Positions 1-8,138 of a stretch of DNA of 43,074 nt are shown piece by piece. The notes under the pieces were generated by a model. The model made no database searches and had not been told where the DNA came from. It saw only the letters and a list, made by a program, of their open reading frames with translations. The translations under genes were made by a program, and so were the position numbers. The stretch spans positions 1 to 43,074 of the forward strand of contig CAMCQY010000014.1 in the NCBI GenBank assembly GCA_945877135.1, in the 5' to 3' direction. Origin of the DNA: Candidatus Kuenenia stuttgartensis (lineage in GTDB: Bacteria > Planctomycetota > Planctomycetia > Pirellulales > UBA1268). Within the stretch, counting starts at the first letter, position 1. Every line of letters starts with the position of its first letter.

Positions 1-581
1 GGCTGCTCGAAGAGCGAGGGCAGCGGCGCGAGTTCGATGAGTTCGGCGAGTCCGGCCGCCACAAGTTCACGGCCGGTCACGTAGCGGTGGGTGCGGCTCC
101 ATTCGTTGATCTGGTCGGCGGAACTGCCGAAGAGATCGCAGAGCAACACGTCCATCTCGTGCTCCAACTCCGCGAAATGCCGCGACCACTCGGCGGCCTC
201 ACGGATGCCGATGTGTTCCTCGCTCTGCCACTTCATCGGATGGAACAGGAAGACGCTGAAGGGTGTCACCAGCCGCCGCTGGCAGGCGGCAAAGGGCCAG
301 AGCGCGGCCGAGGAACACTCCCCCGTCACCACGGCCGTGGCCCGGATCCCGCGAAGCCGCAGGAGCGTGACCAGCGACATGCCACAGTAGGGGCTGCCAC
401 CTGGCGAATCGAAGTAGATGATGCACTCGCCCCCCGGCTCGACACCGAGCAGCCGTTCGGTGAGGTCCGACTCGTTGTCGGTCAGATCGCCGACGATGGC
501 CACTTCCAGAGGGCCCGTCCGCTCCTGTTCCTGCTCCTGGTCGTGTTCCGGCTGCTGACGTTTTGAATCTCTTGGTCGCAT
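1..581 (-). CDS. ClpP-like serine protease family protein (partial, cut by the left edge)
   Basis: This frame is missing from the ORF track because it is open at the left edge. I translated it from the ATG at 581 on the minus strand; 193 codons are visible. The fold is that of ClpP/SppA-type (clan SK) serine peptidases: 'YFDSPGGSPYCGM' near residues 56-68 matches the oxyanion glycine strand, 'GECSSAAL' near 88-95 matches the nucleophile elbow (ClpP GQAASMGA, Ser about 91), and 'FLFHP' near 111-115 carries the catalytic His. Where ClpP has its third triad residue in 'RDRF', this protein reads 'THRY', so the Asp appears to be His. The Gln/Glu-rich N-terminus (QQPEHDQEQEQE) is unusual. It could be a proteolytic subunit variant or an inactive ClpR-like partner. 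No ClpX/ClpA neighbour is visible. Family membership is fairly sure; activity is not. Confidence 0.8.
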   Translation of the reverse strand, partial: MRPRDSKRQQPEHDQEQEQERTGPLEVAIVGDLTDNESDLTERLLGVEPGGECIIYFDSPGGSPYCGMSLVTLLRLRGIRATAVVTGECSSAALWPFAACQRRLVTPFSVFLFHPMKWQSEEHIGIREAAEWSRHFAELEHEMDVLLCDLFGSSADQINEWSRTHRYVTGRELVAAGLAELIELAPLPSLFEQ

Positions 582-635
582 GATGGTGCTCCCTTAGGGG
601 CTGCGGGCAGGGGCTGCGGGAATTATCGACGAGCT

Positions 636-641
636 TACAAT
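636..641 (+). promoter_or_regulatory. candidate -10 box (TACAAT) in the ClpP-like/zinc-ribbon divergent gap
   Basis: The 129-bp gap between the divergent ClpP-like gene and the zinc-ribbon gene contains the AT-rich stretch CTTACAATACT in an otherwise GC-rich area. TACAAT matches the sigma-70 -10 consensus at five of six bases. No convincing -35 box was found, so this is a weak call. Confidence 0.25.
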
Positions 642-710
642 ACTGGCAACGCGATCGTCGCGAGCCTCGCATGCAAAGGCTCGGCGGCCGCGAAGGGAGC
701 ACTCCATACC

Positions 711-1316
711 ATGGGAATCGTCTGCCGCTGCCCGAACGGGCACCGCGTGAAGGTCAAGGATCATCAAGCGGGGAAGCGGGCGCTCTGCCCAAACTGTGGG
801 GCGACGTTTTCCATCCCGGCCGCGAGCGGAGCGGCGGCAGATGGATCTCGGGCGTCTGAGAGCACGGCTGACCATTCGCAGCTGCCGCTGGCCCGGTTCG
901 TGCCACTGGAGCCATCGGTCATTGCGACGCTGCCGCGGGCCATGCCATTCGGCGCGGCACGCGCAGCGGCAGCCGCTGCCGCCGCTGCCGCTGCAACCGC
1001 GGCTGCAGCTGCAGCGGAACCCCCGGAGTCGTTGGAACCCTACGCGGAGACGATGCCCTTGGGAGTCGATCCATTCGCGGGTGGGCCGTCGGATGCCGCT
1101 TCGGCGCAACTTCACCCCGCGATCGCCGACCGGCCCGACCTCGCCTGGCGGATCGCGTATCCCGGAGGCGAGCCGTCGGAGCCTGTGGAGGCGGCGACCA
1201 TGCAGGACTGGCTCGCTGGCGGTCAGGCGGAGGGCACAGAGCTGGTCTGGCGGGCCGATTGGGCCGACTGGCAGCCGGTTCGAACGGTGTTCCCCGAGTT
1301 TTTTTCGGGTGACTGA
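711..1316 (+). CDS. zinc-ribbon protein with polyalanine linker and GYF_2-like C-terminal domain
   Basis: A 201-residue protein. Residues 4-29 hold a small zinc ribbon with paired cysteines (CRCPNGH...CPNCG), common at the N-terminus of planctomycete cytoplasmic or membrane-anchored proteins. A low-complexity linker follows with an alanine run of about 20 residues near 80-101. The C-terminal 60 residues (AWRIAYPGG...TMQDWLAGG...LVWRADWADWQPV) match the tryptophan pattern of GYF_2/DUF4339 domains, which are thought to mediate protein contacts. The start has an AGGGAG-type Shine-Dalgarno about 11 bases upstream. No transmembrane segment is visible. Function is unknown; an adaptor or scaffold role is inferred only from the domains. 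Confidence 0.75.
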   Translation: MGIVCRCPNGHRVKVKDHQAGKRALCPNCGATFSIPAASGAAADGSRASESTADHSQLPLARFVPLEPSVIATLPRAMPFGAARAAAAAAAAAAATAAAAAAEPPESLEPYAETMPLGVDPFAGGPSDAASAQLHPAIADRPDLAWRIAYPGGEPSEPVEAATMQDWLAGGQAEGTELVWRADWADWQPVRTVFPEFFSGD

Positions 1317-1470
1317 ACGGCGTTTGCAACAGGGATGGCGCGGTGTTTTTCCGTGCTGGAGGTCGCGGTGGTGTGATAGAGTCAGAGGCCTGCAGATGCT
1401 CGGGCCTCGCCGGCTGGATCGTCTGTCACGCACCGTTTCACCGCACCAATCCAGAGGAGACCACCCCATC

Positions 1471-2058
1471 ATGCGCGGTTCATTCGCCCTCGTTTGTCTG
1501 TTTGTCGCGTTTGCTTCGTTTGCCATGGCTGCCCCGGCGGCGGCGCAGGGTGTGGTCGCGGAGGATACGCGGTCATTTGCCATCGCTGGCGGCTCGCTCC
1601 TACTCGAGGCTCCGGCCGGCTGGAAACGGGTGCAGCCGAAGTCGGGGATCGTTGAGACGGAGTTCTCGATTCCGTCCGCCGGTGACTTGCCTCCCGGACG
1701 CATGACCGTGATGGGCGCCGGCGGCAGCGTGCAGGCCAACATCGACCGTTGGTATGGCCAGTTTGCGCAGCCCGATGGCGGCGATACCAAGGCCAAGGCG
1801 ACCACCAAGACGATCAAACTCGCCGGTAGCACCGTGACCATGGTCGATGTGTCGGGCACCTACAAGGACATGCCGGGCGGTCCGTTCGCCGGCGGCAAGA
1901 CGGTCGAACGCCCCGACTACCGGATGCTGGCCGCGATCGTCGAGACGGCCGACGCGGGGAGCCACTTCCTCAAGTTTTACGGGCCGGCCGCAACCGTGGC
2001 GAAGGAGGCCGATGGCTTCCGCAAGATGGTCGAGGGCCTGGTGCCCGCCGGGAAGTGA
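1471..2058 (+). CDS. secreted protein of unknown function
   Basis: The ORF track begins this frame far upstream at 796. The better start is the ATG at 1471, preceded by GAGGAG about 10 bases upstream and followed by a clear Sec signal peptide (MRGSFALVCLFVAFASFAMAAPAAAQ, cleavage near residue 26). The mature part of about 170 residues is beta-rich and contains 'LEAPAGWKRVQPKSGIVETEFSIP' and 'YGPAATVAKEADGFRKMVEGL', a layout seen in periplasmic proteins that begin with a PsbP/PrsW-like 'P.gW' strand. I do not recognise a named family with certainty. The next gene, the P-loop ATPase, starts 29 bp downstream, so the two may be cotranscribed. Confidence 0.8.
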   Translation: MRGSFALVCLFVAFASFAMAAPAAAQGVVAEDTRSFAIAGGSLLLEAPAGWKRVQPKSGIVETEFSIPSAGDLPPGRMTVMGAGGSVQANIDRWYGQFAQPDGGDTKAKATTKTIKLAGSTVTMVDVSGTYKDMPGGPFAGGKTVERPDYRMLAAIVETADAGSHFLKFYGPAATVAKEADGFRKMVEGLVPAGK

Positions 2059-2087
2059 GCGACTGAAACCCCCAGGAAGATCGAGTC

Positions 2088-3563
2088 ATGAAGATTCAGG
2101 AATTTCTCGAGCATCACGGCATCGCCGGCAATCCGTTTGCCGAGGAAGACGCGCAGAACGACACCGTCTTCAAGCGGACCTGCCTGGAATCGACGTTTCA
2201 TCCCGCCTGGGACAAGATCTACGGCGACCCGGCCGATCCGAGCACCGCGATCGTGTTTGGCGAAAAGGGGGCGGGCAAGACGGCGCTCAAGCTGCAGATG
2301 GTGCGGCAGTTCGATCGTCACAACGAGATGCATCCCGACAGCAAGACGCTCGTCGTGCTCTACGACGACTTCAATCCCTTTTTGGATCGTTTTGTGAGCC
2401 GCGTCGGCCCCAACAGGCCCGTGGACAAGGTGCTCTCGCAGTGGAAGCTCTGGGATCACATGGACGCGATCCTGTCGCTGGGCGTGACGCAGTTCGTATC
2501 GACGCTCGTCGATCCGCCTGCCCGCGAGGTGGCTGCTCGGCCGAAGCTCACGCCGCCGCAGGCGCGGGACCTCAGCCTGCTGGCCGCCTGCTACGACCAG
2601 TCCACGGCCGAGACTTTCCCTTCGCGATGGCGGAAGCTCCGCAGCCGCGTGGGCTACCAGGCCTGGCAGGGGCTCTGGCCGACGCTGGTCGGGGTCGCGG
2701 CGGCGATCATCATGGGCATCGCCCTGCTGATCAGCTTTCAACGCAGTTCCCTGGAGTGGGCCGGGGCGTGGTGGCCATGGCTCCTTCTGGCCGCCGCCTG
2801 GGCACCGTGGGCGTGGCGGAGGGCCCGCAGCTGGTGGCTGGCCACGCGGATTGTGCGGAGCATGCGAACCGGCAACCGCACTACAGGCCAATTGGCCCGC
2901 GCGCTGGCACGTGTGCCAGAGGTGGATCTTGCCGGCCAGCCGGTTCCCGCTTCCGCTCGCAGCGACGACCGCTATGAACTGCTGGCGAAGTTTCAGGGGA
3001 TTCTCGCCTCCCAGGGCTATGCCGGCATGGTGGTGATCGTTGACCGGCTCGACGAACCGCATCTCATCAATGGCTCCGCCGACCGGATGCGGCAGGTGAT
3101 CTGGCCCATGCTCGACAACAAGTTCCTCAAGTCGCCAGGCATCGGGCTGAAGATGCTCCTGCCGCTGGAGCTCTATCGCTTCATCGAACGGGAGGATGAG
3201 CAGTTCAACCAGCGGGCCCGGCTCGACAAGCAGAACCTCGTGCCGTCGCTCGAATGGTCCGGCGAAACGCTCTATGACATCGCTTCCACCCGCGTGAAGG
3301 CGGCGAGCGTGGGCAGTCCGCCAGCCACTCTCGCGCAGCTCTTCGAGCCGGAGGTTGATCAACGCCGCTTACTCGAGGGCCTGCGCAGCCTCCGCGTGCC
3401 GCGGCAGCTGTTCAAGTTTCTCTACCGGCTTCTCGTGGCCCACTGCCACGCCCACACGGGCGAGCAGGCTGTCTACAAGATTCCGCTCGAGCGGTTCGAC
3501 ACGGTGCTGGCCGTATTTCGCCGCGATCAGGACGCCTTCGACCGCGGCCTCGCGCCGCGGTAG
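2088..3563 (+). CDS. membrane-associated P-loop ATPase (KAP/AAA-like)
   Basis: A 491-residue protein with a Walker A motif GEKGAGKT at about residues 58-65 and a likely Walker B 'GMVVIVDRLDEP' at about 312-323, where the extra residues after the acidic pair resemble KAP-type NTPases. Between the two lies an insertion with two hydrophobic segments (about 195-215, LVGVAAAIIMGIALLISF, and 225-242, rich in Trp and Ala) that can form a membrane hairpin. Inserting membrane helices between the Walker motifs is a KAP hallmark. The N-terminal 'GNPFAEEDA' also recalls ExeA-like ATPases. The start has an AGGAAG Shine-Dalgarno. It is followed after 6 bp by apbE. Its substrate is unknown. Confidence 0.8.
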   Translation: MKIQEFLEHHGIAGNPFAEEDAQNDTVFKRTCLESTFHPAWDKIYGDPADPSTAIVFGEKGAGKTALKLQMVRQFDRHNEMHPDSKTLVVLYDDFNPFLDRFVSRVGPNRPVDKVLSQWKLWDHMDAILSLGVTQFVSTLVDPPAREVAARPKLTPPQARDLSLLAACYDQSTAETFPSRWRKLRSRVGYQAWQGLWPTLVGVAAAIIMGIALLISFQRSSLEWAGAWWPWLLLAAAWAPWAWRRARSWWLATRIVRSMRTGNRTTGQLARALARVPEVDLAGQPVPASARSDDRYELLAKFQGILASQGYAGMVVIVDRLDEPHLINGSADRMRQVIWPMLDNKFLKSPGIGLKMLLPLELYRFIEREDEQFNQRARLDKQNLVPSLEWSGETLYDIASTRVKAASVGSPPATLAQLFEPEVDQRRLLEGLRSLRVPRQLFKFLYRLLVAHCHAHTGEQAVYKIPLERFDTVLAVFRRDQDAFDRGLAPR

Positions 3564-3569
3564 TGATGC

Positions 3570-4571
3570 ATGCAGGGTGAGAACGACGTCCATACGCTCG
3601 TCATCGGCCGCGAGGCGATGGCCTGCCGGTTCGAGGTCGTGTTCAACGCCGGCGAAGTGCCAGACGCCACGGCGATAGCCGTTGACTGCCTCGACCTTGT
3701 CGATGAGATCGAGAGCCAGATCACGGTCTATCGCGACTCAAGCGAACTGGCTCGCCTCAACGCCACGGCGGCGGCCGGCTGGCAGCCGGTGGAAGCCGGT
3801 CTCTTCTCGCTCCTGCTCGAGGCCCGTGATCTCCACGAGCGGACAGGCGGCGCATTCGACATGGCGGCCGGCTCACTTGTGAGAACCTGGGGATTCCTCC
3901 GCCGACAGGGGCGGACTCCCACCGCGGACGAACTCGCTCTGGCCCGTGAGGCCGCCGGCACGCAGTGGGTGGAATTCGACACGGCTGGCAGTCGGGTGCG
4001 TTTCATCCGGCCGGGCGTGGAGTTGAACCCTGGCGCCATCGGAAAAGGCTGGGCGATCGATCGCGTGATGGACAAGCTTCGCGACTGTGACGTGCCCAGT
4101 GCGCTCGTACATGGCGGGGCCAGCAGCGTGCGGGCCATCGGCGGACAGGGAATCGCCCCGTCGGGACGGCGGTCCTGGCCGGTGGGCGTGCGGCACCCGC
4201 TGCGGCCTGGCCGTCGACTGGCAACGGTCCAGCTCATAGACAGGGCCCTGGGCACCAGCGGCTCGGGCACGCAGTTCTTCATCGAACGCGGCCGCCGGCT
4301 CGGCCACATTCTCGATCCCCGCACGGGCGTGCCGGCCGAGGGGGTGCTGTCGGCGACGGTGGTCGCGCCCACGGCGGCCGAGGCCGACAGCCTCTCCACG
4401 GCCCTCTATGTGCTCGGTCCGCCGGGCTTGGCTCGGGTGGCGCCGGCCGGCGGAGGCGTGGGAGCAATTCTGGTCGTTCCCGGCAAGGCGGCAGGGGCCG
4501 TCCGGGTGCTCACGGCCAACCTCTCCGAAGACCTGTTCGCCATCGAGCCGGGAGAGGGCGTGGAAGCCTGA
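3570..4571 (+). CDS. apbE: FAD:protein FMN transferase (ApbE family)
   Basis: 333 residues, normal for ApbE, which moves FMN from FAD onto threonine in proteins such as NqrB/NqrC/RnfG or supports flavin trafficking. Seen: 'REAMACRFEVVF' at the start, 'YRDSSELARLN' (SEISRLN-like), 'TGGAFDMAAGSLVRTWGF', 'NPGAIGKGWAIDRV' (the conserved lGgiaKGyavD strand), 'ALGTSGS', 'HILDPRTGVPAEGVLSATVVAPTAAEADSLSTALYVLG' (metal-binding region). The usual GGD/GGN of the FAD site reads GGA ('VHGGASSVRAIG'), a possible weakening. There is no signal peptide or lipobox, so it would act in the cytoplasm, unlike most ApbE. It follows the ATPase by 6 bp and has a terminator after it. Confidence 0.92.
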   Translation: MQGENDVHTLVIGREAMACRFEVVFNAGEVPDATAIAVDCLDLVDEIESQITVYRDSSELARLNATAAAGWQPVEAGLFSLLLEARDLHERTGGAFDMAAGSLVRTWGFLRRQGRTPTADELALAREAAGTQWVEFDTAGSRVRFIRPGVELNPGAIGKGWAIDRVMDKLRDCDVPSALVHGGASSVRAIGGQGIAPSGRRSWPVGVRHPLRPGRRLATVQLIDRALGTSGSGTQFFIERGRRLGHILDPRTGVPAEGVLSATVVAPTAAEADSLSTALYVLGPPGLARVAPAGGGVGAILVVPGKAAGAVRVLTANLSEDLFAIEPGEGVEA

Positions 4572-4583
4572 AGGAGCCGGTAA

Positions 4584-4605
4584 ACGGCGGAGCCGTGCCT
4601 TTTTT
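4584..4605 (+). terminator. intrinsic terminator after apbE
   Basis: ACGGC-GGA-GCCGT is a perfect 5-bp hairpin, followed three bases later by a run of six T. It lies 12 bp after the apbE stop and about 80 bp before dedA. The stem is short but GC-rich, and this is the clearest hairpin-plus-T-run in the window. Confidence 0.5.
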
Positions 4606-4687
4606 CATCGCCGGGATACACTATCGTTCTGGGCTCTGCCCAGTTCCCCCCCGCCTTTGGACCTCCGCCCGCGATACCCAATCTGAC

Positions 4688-5416
4688 ATGTTCGACTGGT
4701 TTGAGCGGGGTTCCTACCTCGGCATCGTGGTGTTTTTGACGCTCACTGGCATCGGTCTGCCCGTGCCGGAGGAGGTGCCGATCGTGGCCGCCGGTGTGGC
4801 CAGCAGGCTGTCTCAACTGAAGTGGTATTACGCGTTGCCCGCCTGCATGGTGGGGGCATTGCTCGGCGACAGCCTGATGTATGCCATCGGCCGGTTCTTC
4901 GGAGCCCGGATTCTCAAGGAGCATCCATGGTGGTCGGGCTTTCTCACGCCTGAACGCGAACGGACGATCGAAAACCTGCTCCGCAAGCACGGAATCAAAG
5001 CGTTTTTCGTGGCCCGGTTTCTGGTGGGGCTCCGCAGCCCCTTCTATCTGACGGCCGGCATCCTCAAGGTGAAGTATCGCTGGTTCCTGCTGGCTGATTT
5101 CATCTGCGCGTCGATCGTCATCGGTGGCTTTTTTGGTCTGGCCTACCTGTTTGGAGAACGGATCACCGGCCTCATCCAGTCGGCAACCCGTGGGTTCACG
5201 GCGATTACGATCGCGATGGCGGTCGTTGCCCTCACCGTGATCGCCTTCTTCTCCTTCCGGCAACGGCGGATTCGCATGCTCGATCAGGATCCGGAGTCGC
5301 TCTTCGACAACCGGGAGATCCTGCTCGGCCCCGCCGCCGACCGGATCGCCGACGCCGTCGCCCTCGGCGACAGCCGGCACACCGAGCACGACCGGCCGTC
5401 CGGGCCGAGAGACTGA
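4688..5416 (+). CDS. DedA family membrane protein
   Basis: The track's frame opens at 4595, but the 31 extra residues look non-coding and lie on the apbE terminator. The ATG at 4688 gives MFDWFERGSYLGIVVFLTLTGIGLPVPEEVP, the standard DedA start with its re-entrant proline segment. About 242 residues with five or six hydrophobic stretches. Conserved DedA features are present: 'GLPVPEE', 'GALLGDSLMYAIGRFFG' (G.xxGD..gY..GR..G), and 'FFVARFLVGLRSPFYLTAGILKVKYRWFLLAD' (F.gRF.p..R.......aG). DedA proteins act in membrane lipid and proton-motive-force homeostasis, and several are lipid carrier flippases. The C-terminal 45 residues are polar and cytoplasmic. Confidence 0.92.
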   Translation: MFDWFERGSYLGIVVFLTLTGIGLPVPEEVPIVAAGVASRLSQLKWYYALPACMVGALLGDSLMYAIGRFFGARILKEHPWWSGFLTPERERTIENLLRKHGIKAFFVARFLVGLRSPFYLTAGILKVKYRWFLLADFICASIVIGGFFGLAYLFGERITGLIQSATRGFTAITIAMAVVALTVIAFFSFRQRRIRMLDQDPESLFDNREILLGPAADRIADAVALGDSRHTEHDRPSGPRD

Positions 5417-5445
5417 GAGCTTCGGCCGATCGGTGTGTGAGGCCT

Positions 5446-5464
5446 GTGCCGATTCTGTCGGCAC
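5446..5464 (+). terminator. hairpin downstream of dedA (possible terminator without T-run)
   Basis: GTGCCGA-TTCTG-TCGGCAC is a perfect 7-bp inverted repeat, 29 bp after the dedA stop. No T-run follows, so it could be a Rho-dependent or processing hairpin rather than an intrinsic terminator. Confidence 0.35.
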
Positions 5465-5487
5465 GAGGGTGACGTCTGGGCAGGATT

Positions 5488-5515
5488 GTCGCCCTGCGGC
5501 GACTTTGCTGTCGCC
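5488..5515 (+). promoter_or_regulatory. two mutually exclusive hairpins in the sigma-54 regulator leader
   Basis: The sequence GTCGCC-CTGC-GGCGAC-TTTGCT-GTCGCC contains three copies of one 6-base arm in alternating orientation. The middle arm can pair with either the upstream or the downstream copy, giving two exclusive hairpins. It lies 67 bp before the regulator start at 5582. It may be an RNA switch or a pair of operator half-sites; no ligand can be guessed. Confidence 0.3.
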
Positions 5516-5581
5516 GGATTGCGACCTAAAGACATGGTGGAGACTTTTCTCGTCAGCACCTTTCCTCCCCAGGATGCCACC

Positions 5582-7003
5582 ATGATCCGCCCCACGGCGC
5601 CGGTCGATCGCCCCTCCAACCCGGGACGTGTCCTTGTGGTGGACGACGACCGCCGCGTGGCATCCCGTACCGCCCAGTGGCTCTGCAGCCTCGGTTGGCA
5701 TGCGAGCGCCGTCAGCCGCGCCGAGGAGGCGCTGCCGCTTCTCGCCCGCGAGCCCTATGTCGCCTGCATCGTTGACGGTCTGCTGGCAGGGAATGGGGCT
5801 GCTCGAATCGCGGCCAGCCTGCGACTTGCTGCCACGGGCACCGGACTGGTGATCACGATGCCGGAGGCTCCTGCCACGTCGATGGCCCCGGGCATCGATC
5901 CCGATGCGATCGTCCTCACGCCGGCACGCGATGCGGCCCTGCTGGCCGCGCTCGACACGGCGTTCGCGGCCGCCACGCGTCGTGCTGCGGCCGCCGAGGC
6001 CCAGCCCCCGACGCCGAAACTGCTCGGCTCGTCGGCGGCGATGCAGCACGTGCTCGACCTCGTGGCCCGGCTCGCCGATGCCCCGGCGACGCTGCTCATC
6101 ACAGGGGAGAGCGGCACGGGCAAGTCGCTCGTGGCCCGTGAGATCCATCGGGCCAGCCGGCGTCGCGGGAAGCGGTTCGTGGAAGTGGCCTGCGGTTGCC
6201 TCAGTGAAACGCTGCTCGAAAGCGAGCTCTTCGGCCACGTTGCCGGTGCCTTCACTGGCGCCACGGCTGACCGTGACGGAAAATTCCGCCAGGCCGATGG
6301 CGGAACCATCTTTCTCGACGAGATCGCCACCGCGTCTCCTGCCATGCAGGTGAAGCTGCTGCGGGTGCTTCAGGACCTGCGTTTCGAGTCGGTGGGTGGC
6401 TCGCAGACGCATGCAGTCGATGCGCGTGTGATCCTGGCCACCAACGAGGACCTCGCGGCGCTCGTGGCAGCGGGCACGTTTCGCGCCGATCTTTTCTGGC
6501 GAGTGAACGTGATCACGATCGAAATGCCCACGCTCCGGGATCGGGCCAGCGACATCCCGATGCTCGCTGAGCATTTTCGGGCCGCCGCAGTGGCCCGCGG
6601 CGGCCGCGAGGTGGAGGGATTCTCACCCGCGGCCCTGGAGGCCCTCGCGAGGTATCGCTGGCCGGGCAACGTCCGCGAACTCGAGCACGCGGTGGAATAC
6701 GCGGTGTTTCTGGGGCGTGGGGCATGGATCGGAGCCGCCGACCTGCCGCCCGCGGTCAGGCTCGCCGGCGCGGGGGATGGAGGTGAGATGGTGGCGGCTT
6801 GTGCCGCCGCCGCGGGATCGCTCAAGACCTCGCTGAAGACATCGATGGCCCATCCGGAGCGGCGGCTGATCATTGAGGCGTTGGAGCGATCCAACTGGCG
6901 GCGGGACGCCGCTGCCAGGGCCCTCGGCATCAACCGTACCACGCTCTATAAGAAGCTGAAGCGGCTGGGCATGAGTCTCGCCGAGCTGCAGCCGGCGAGG
7001 TAG
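5582..7003 (+). CDS. sigma-54-dependent response regulator (NtrC-type)
   Basis: 473 residues from the ATG at 5582; the track's extra 32 residues lie over leader hairpins. The receiver domain (about 15-125) has the acidic pair (VVDDD) and phospho-acceptor Asp (IVDGLL). The usual Lys near its end is Thr ('VLTPARD' in place of a K-P pair), so phosphorylation chemistry may be altered. The AAA+ domain (about 145-380) has Walker A GESGTGKS, the sigma-54 contact motif GAFTGA intact, Walker [10 protein letters not shown] and the '[13 protein letters not shown]' sensor region. A Fis-type HTH ends the protein ([22 protein letters not shown]). The linker contains a duplicated SLKTSLKTS. No histidine kinase is adjacent, so its partner is elsewhere. 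Confidence 0.93.
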   Translation: MIRPTAPVDRPSNPGRVLVVDDDRRVASRTAQWLCSLGWHASAVSRAEEALPLLAREPYVACIVDGLLAGNGAARIAASLRLAATGTGLVITMPEAPATSMAPGIDPDAIVLTPARDAALLAALDTAFAAATRRAAAAEAQPPTPKLLGSSAAMQHVLDLVARLADAPATLLITGESGTGKSLVAREIHRASRRRGKRFVEVACGCLSETLLESELFGHVAGAFTGATADRDGKFRQADGGTIFLDEIATASPAMQVKLLRVLQDLRFESVGGSQTHAVDARVILATNEDLAALVAAGTFRADLFWRVNVITIEMPTLRDRASDIPMLAEHFRAAAVARGGREVEGFSPAALEALARYRWPGNVRELEHAVEYAVFLGRGAWIGAADLPPAVRLAGAGDGGEMVAACAAAAGSLKTSLKTSMAHPERRLIIEALERSNWRRDAAARALGINRTTLYKKLKRLGMSLAELQPAR

Positions 7004-7026
7004 GGGGGCGCAACGGGGACGCGGGA

Positions 7027-7091
7027 TCCTCTCGCTTGCGCTTCGGGCTTGGATGGACGTCCTCATCCAAGCCCGCAGCGCCAGCAAGGGA
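7027..7091. repeat. interspersed palindromic element, family P, copy 1 (L-R orientation)
   Basis: Left arm TCCTCTCGCTTGCGCTTCGG...GGATG and right arm CATCCAAGCCC...CAAGGG are near-complementary across an 8-base apex. The copy lies 24 bp after the stop of the sigma-54 regulator and about 100 bp before the TIM-barrel gene. The track ORFs that start here (LGWTSSSKP, IQARSASKG) are read-throughs of the repeat, not genes. Confidence 0.85.
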
Positions 7092-7196
7092 AATGCGGGT
7101 GGCCGGCCCAGCTTCCACCCCCCGCTTCAAAAAGTGGCCGCTTTCGGTCATACTGCCACGCCCCAGCCTTCACGAACACAGGAGATTTTCCCCAGG

Positions 7197-8132
7197 ATGT
7201 TCCGCAACCTCAGCACGTTTGGCCTGCCGCTTTCCGGACGCCCCAGCGAACTCATCGAACTGGCCCTGTCGTTCGGCTTCGACGCGATGGACATCGACCT
7301 CGTCGATTTTCAGCAGCAGGCAGAGACCTTCGGCGTGCCCCATGCCCGCCGGCTGATGGTGAGCGCGCGGCTGAAGTGCGGCGTGTTTCGACTCCCCGTG
7401 ACGCTCGATGCGGATGACGCGACCTTCAATGCAGAAATGGCGCTCCTGCCGAAACGGCTCGAGTTTGCCCAGGCGACCGAGGCCACCCGTGCGGTCGCCT
7501 CGATTGCGGCCGCATCCGACGAACATTCCTTCAAGGACTTCTTCGAGCAGTACCGCACGCGGCTCGACACCATCGGCGGCATGCTCGATCCCCATGGCAT
7601 TTCGCTCGGTCTGGCGATCACACCCGAGGCTGAGGCCCGCGCTGAGAAGACGCATCAGTTCGTGCATACCTTCGAAGGACTGCTCGGCCTGTTGGCCGTG
7701 TCGCATCCCCGCGTTGGCGCGGTGGTCGATTCCTGGGCCCTGCACGTCACGGGCGAACCGCTCGAGATGATCACGAAGGTGCCAAAGGGTCGGATCGTGG
7801 AAGTTCGGCTGTCCGATGCCCCCCGCGACGTGGCAGCGGCGGCACTCACGCACGCGCAGCGGCTGATGCCGGGCGATACCGGGGTGATCAATTCCGCCGC
7901 CGTGCTGACGCAGGCGAAGGCCGCCGGCTTCGATGGACCGGTGACGCCGTGGGCCGATCGCTCCACGCTGGCCGGCCGCGGCCGCGAACGGATCGTCAAG
8001 GTGGCCGGCGATCGGCTGGAAGCAGTCTGGAAGGAGGCCGGCCTGCCGATCGTGCCGCGGTGGTTCACGCCCGTCGCCAAGGACGCCTTCGGCCGTCCGC
8101 TCAACGAAGAAATCTTCGCCGGCGCGGAGTAA
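7197..8132 (+). CDS. sugar phosphate isomerase/epimerase-like TIM-barrel protein
   Basis: The track frame opens at 7053 inside the palindromic repeat. The ATG at 7197 is preferred because it is preceded by an AGGAG about 12 bases upstream and starts the conserved fold (MFRNLSTFGLPLSGRPSELIELALSFGFDAMDIDLVDF). 311 residues. The beta-alpha pattern 'ELIELALSFGFDAMDID' at the start and 'GVINSAAVLTQAKAAGFDGPVTPWAD' near the end is typical of AP endonuclease family 2 / xylose isomerase-like TIM barrels. The metal-ligand residues (E-D-H-E) are not easy to place, so catalytic activity is uncertain. It ends 6 bp from the convergent transglutaminase-like gene. Confidence 0.78.
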   Translation: MFRNLSTFGLPLSGRPSELIELALSFGFDAMDIDLVDFQQQAETFGVPHARRLMVSARLKCGVFRLPVTLDADDATFNAEMALLPKRLEFAQATEATRAVASIAAASDEHSFKDFFEQYRTRLDTIGGMLDPHGISLGLAITPEAEARAEKTHQFVHTFEGLLGLLAVSHPRVGAVVDSWALHVTGEPLEMITKVPKGRIVEVRLSDAPRDVAAAALTHAQRLMPGDTGVINSAAVLTQAKAAGFDGPVTPWADRSTLAGRGRERIVKVAGDRLEAVWKEAGLPIVPRWFTPVAKDAFGRPLNEEIFAGAE

Positions 8133-8138
8133 GCCGCA

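Noticed and set aside
4406-6574. 722-residue ORF on the minus strand
   Set aside because: Shadow of apbE, dedA and the sigma-54 regulator; it has no recognisable domain and crosses their terminator and promoter region.
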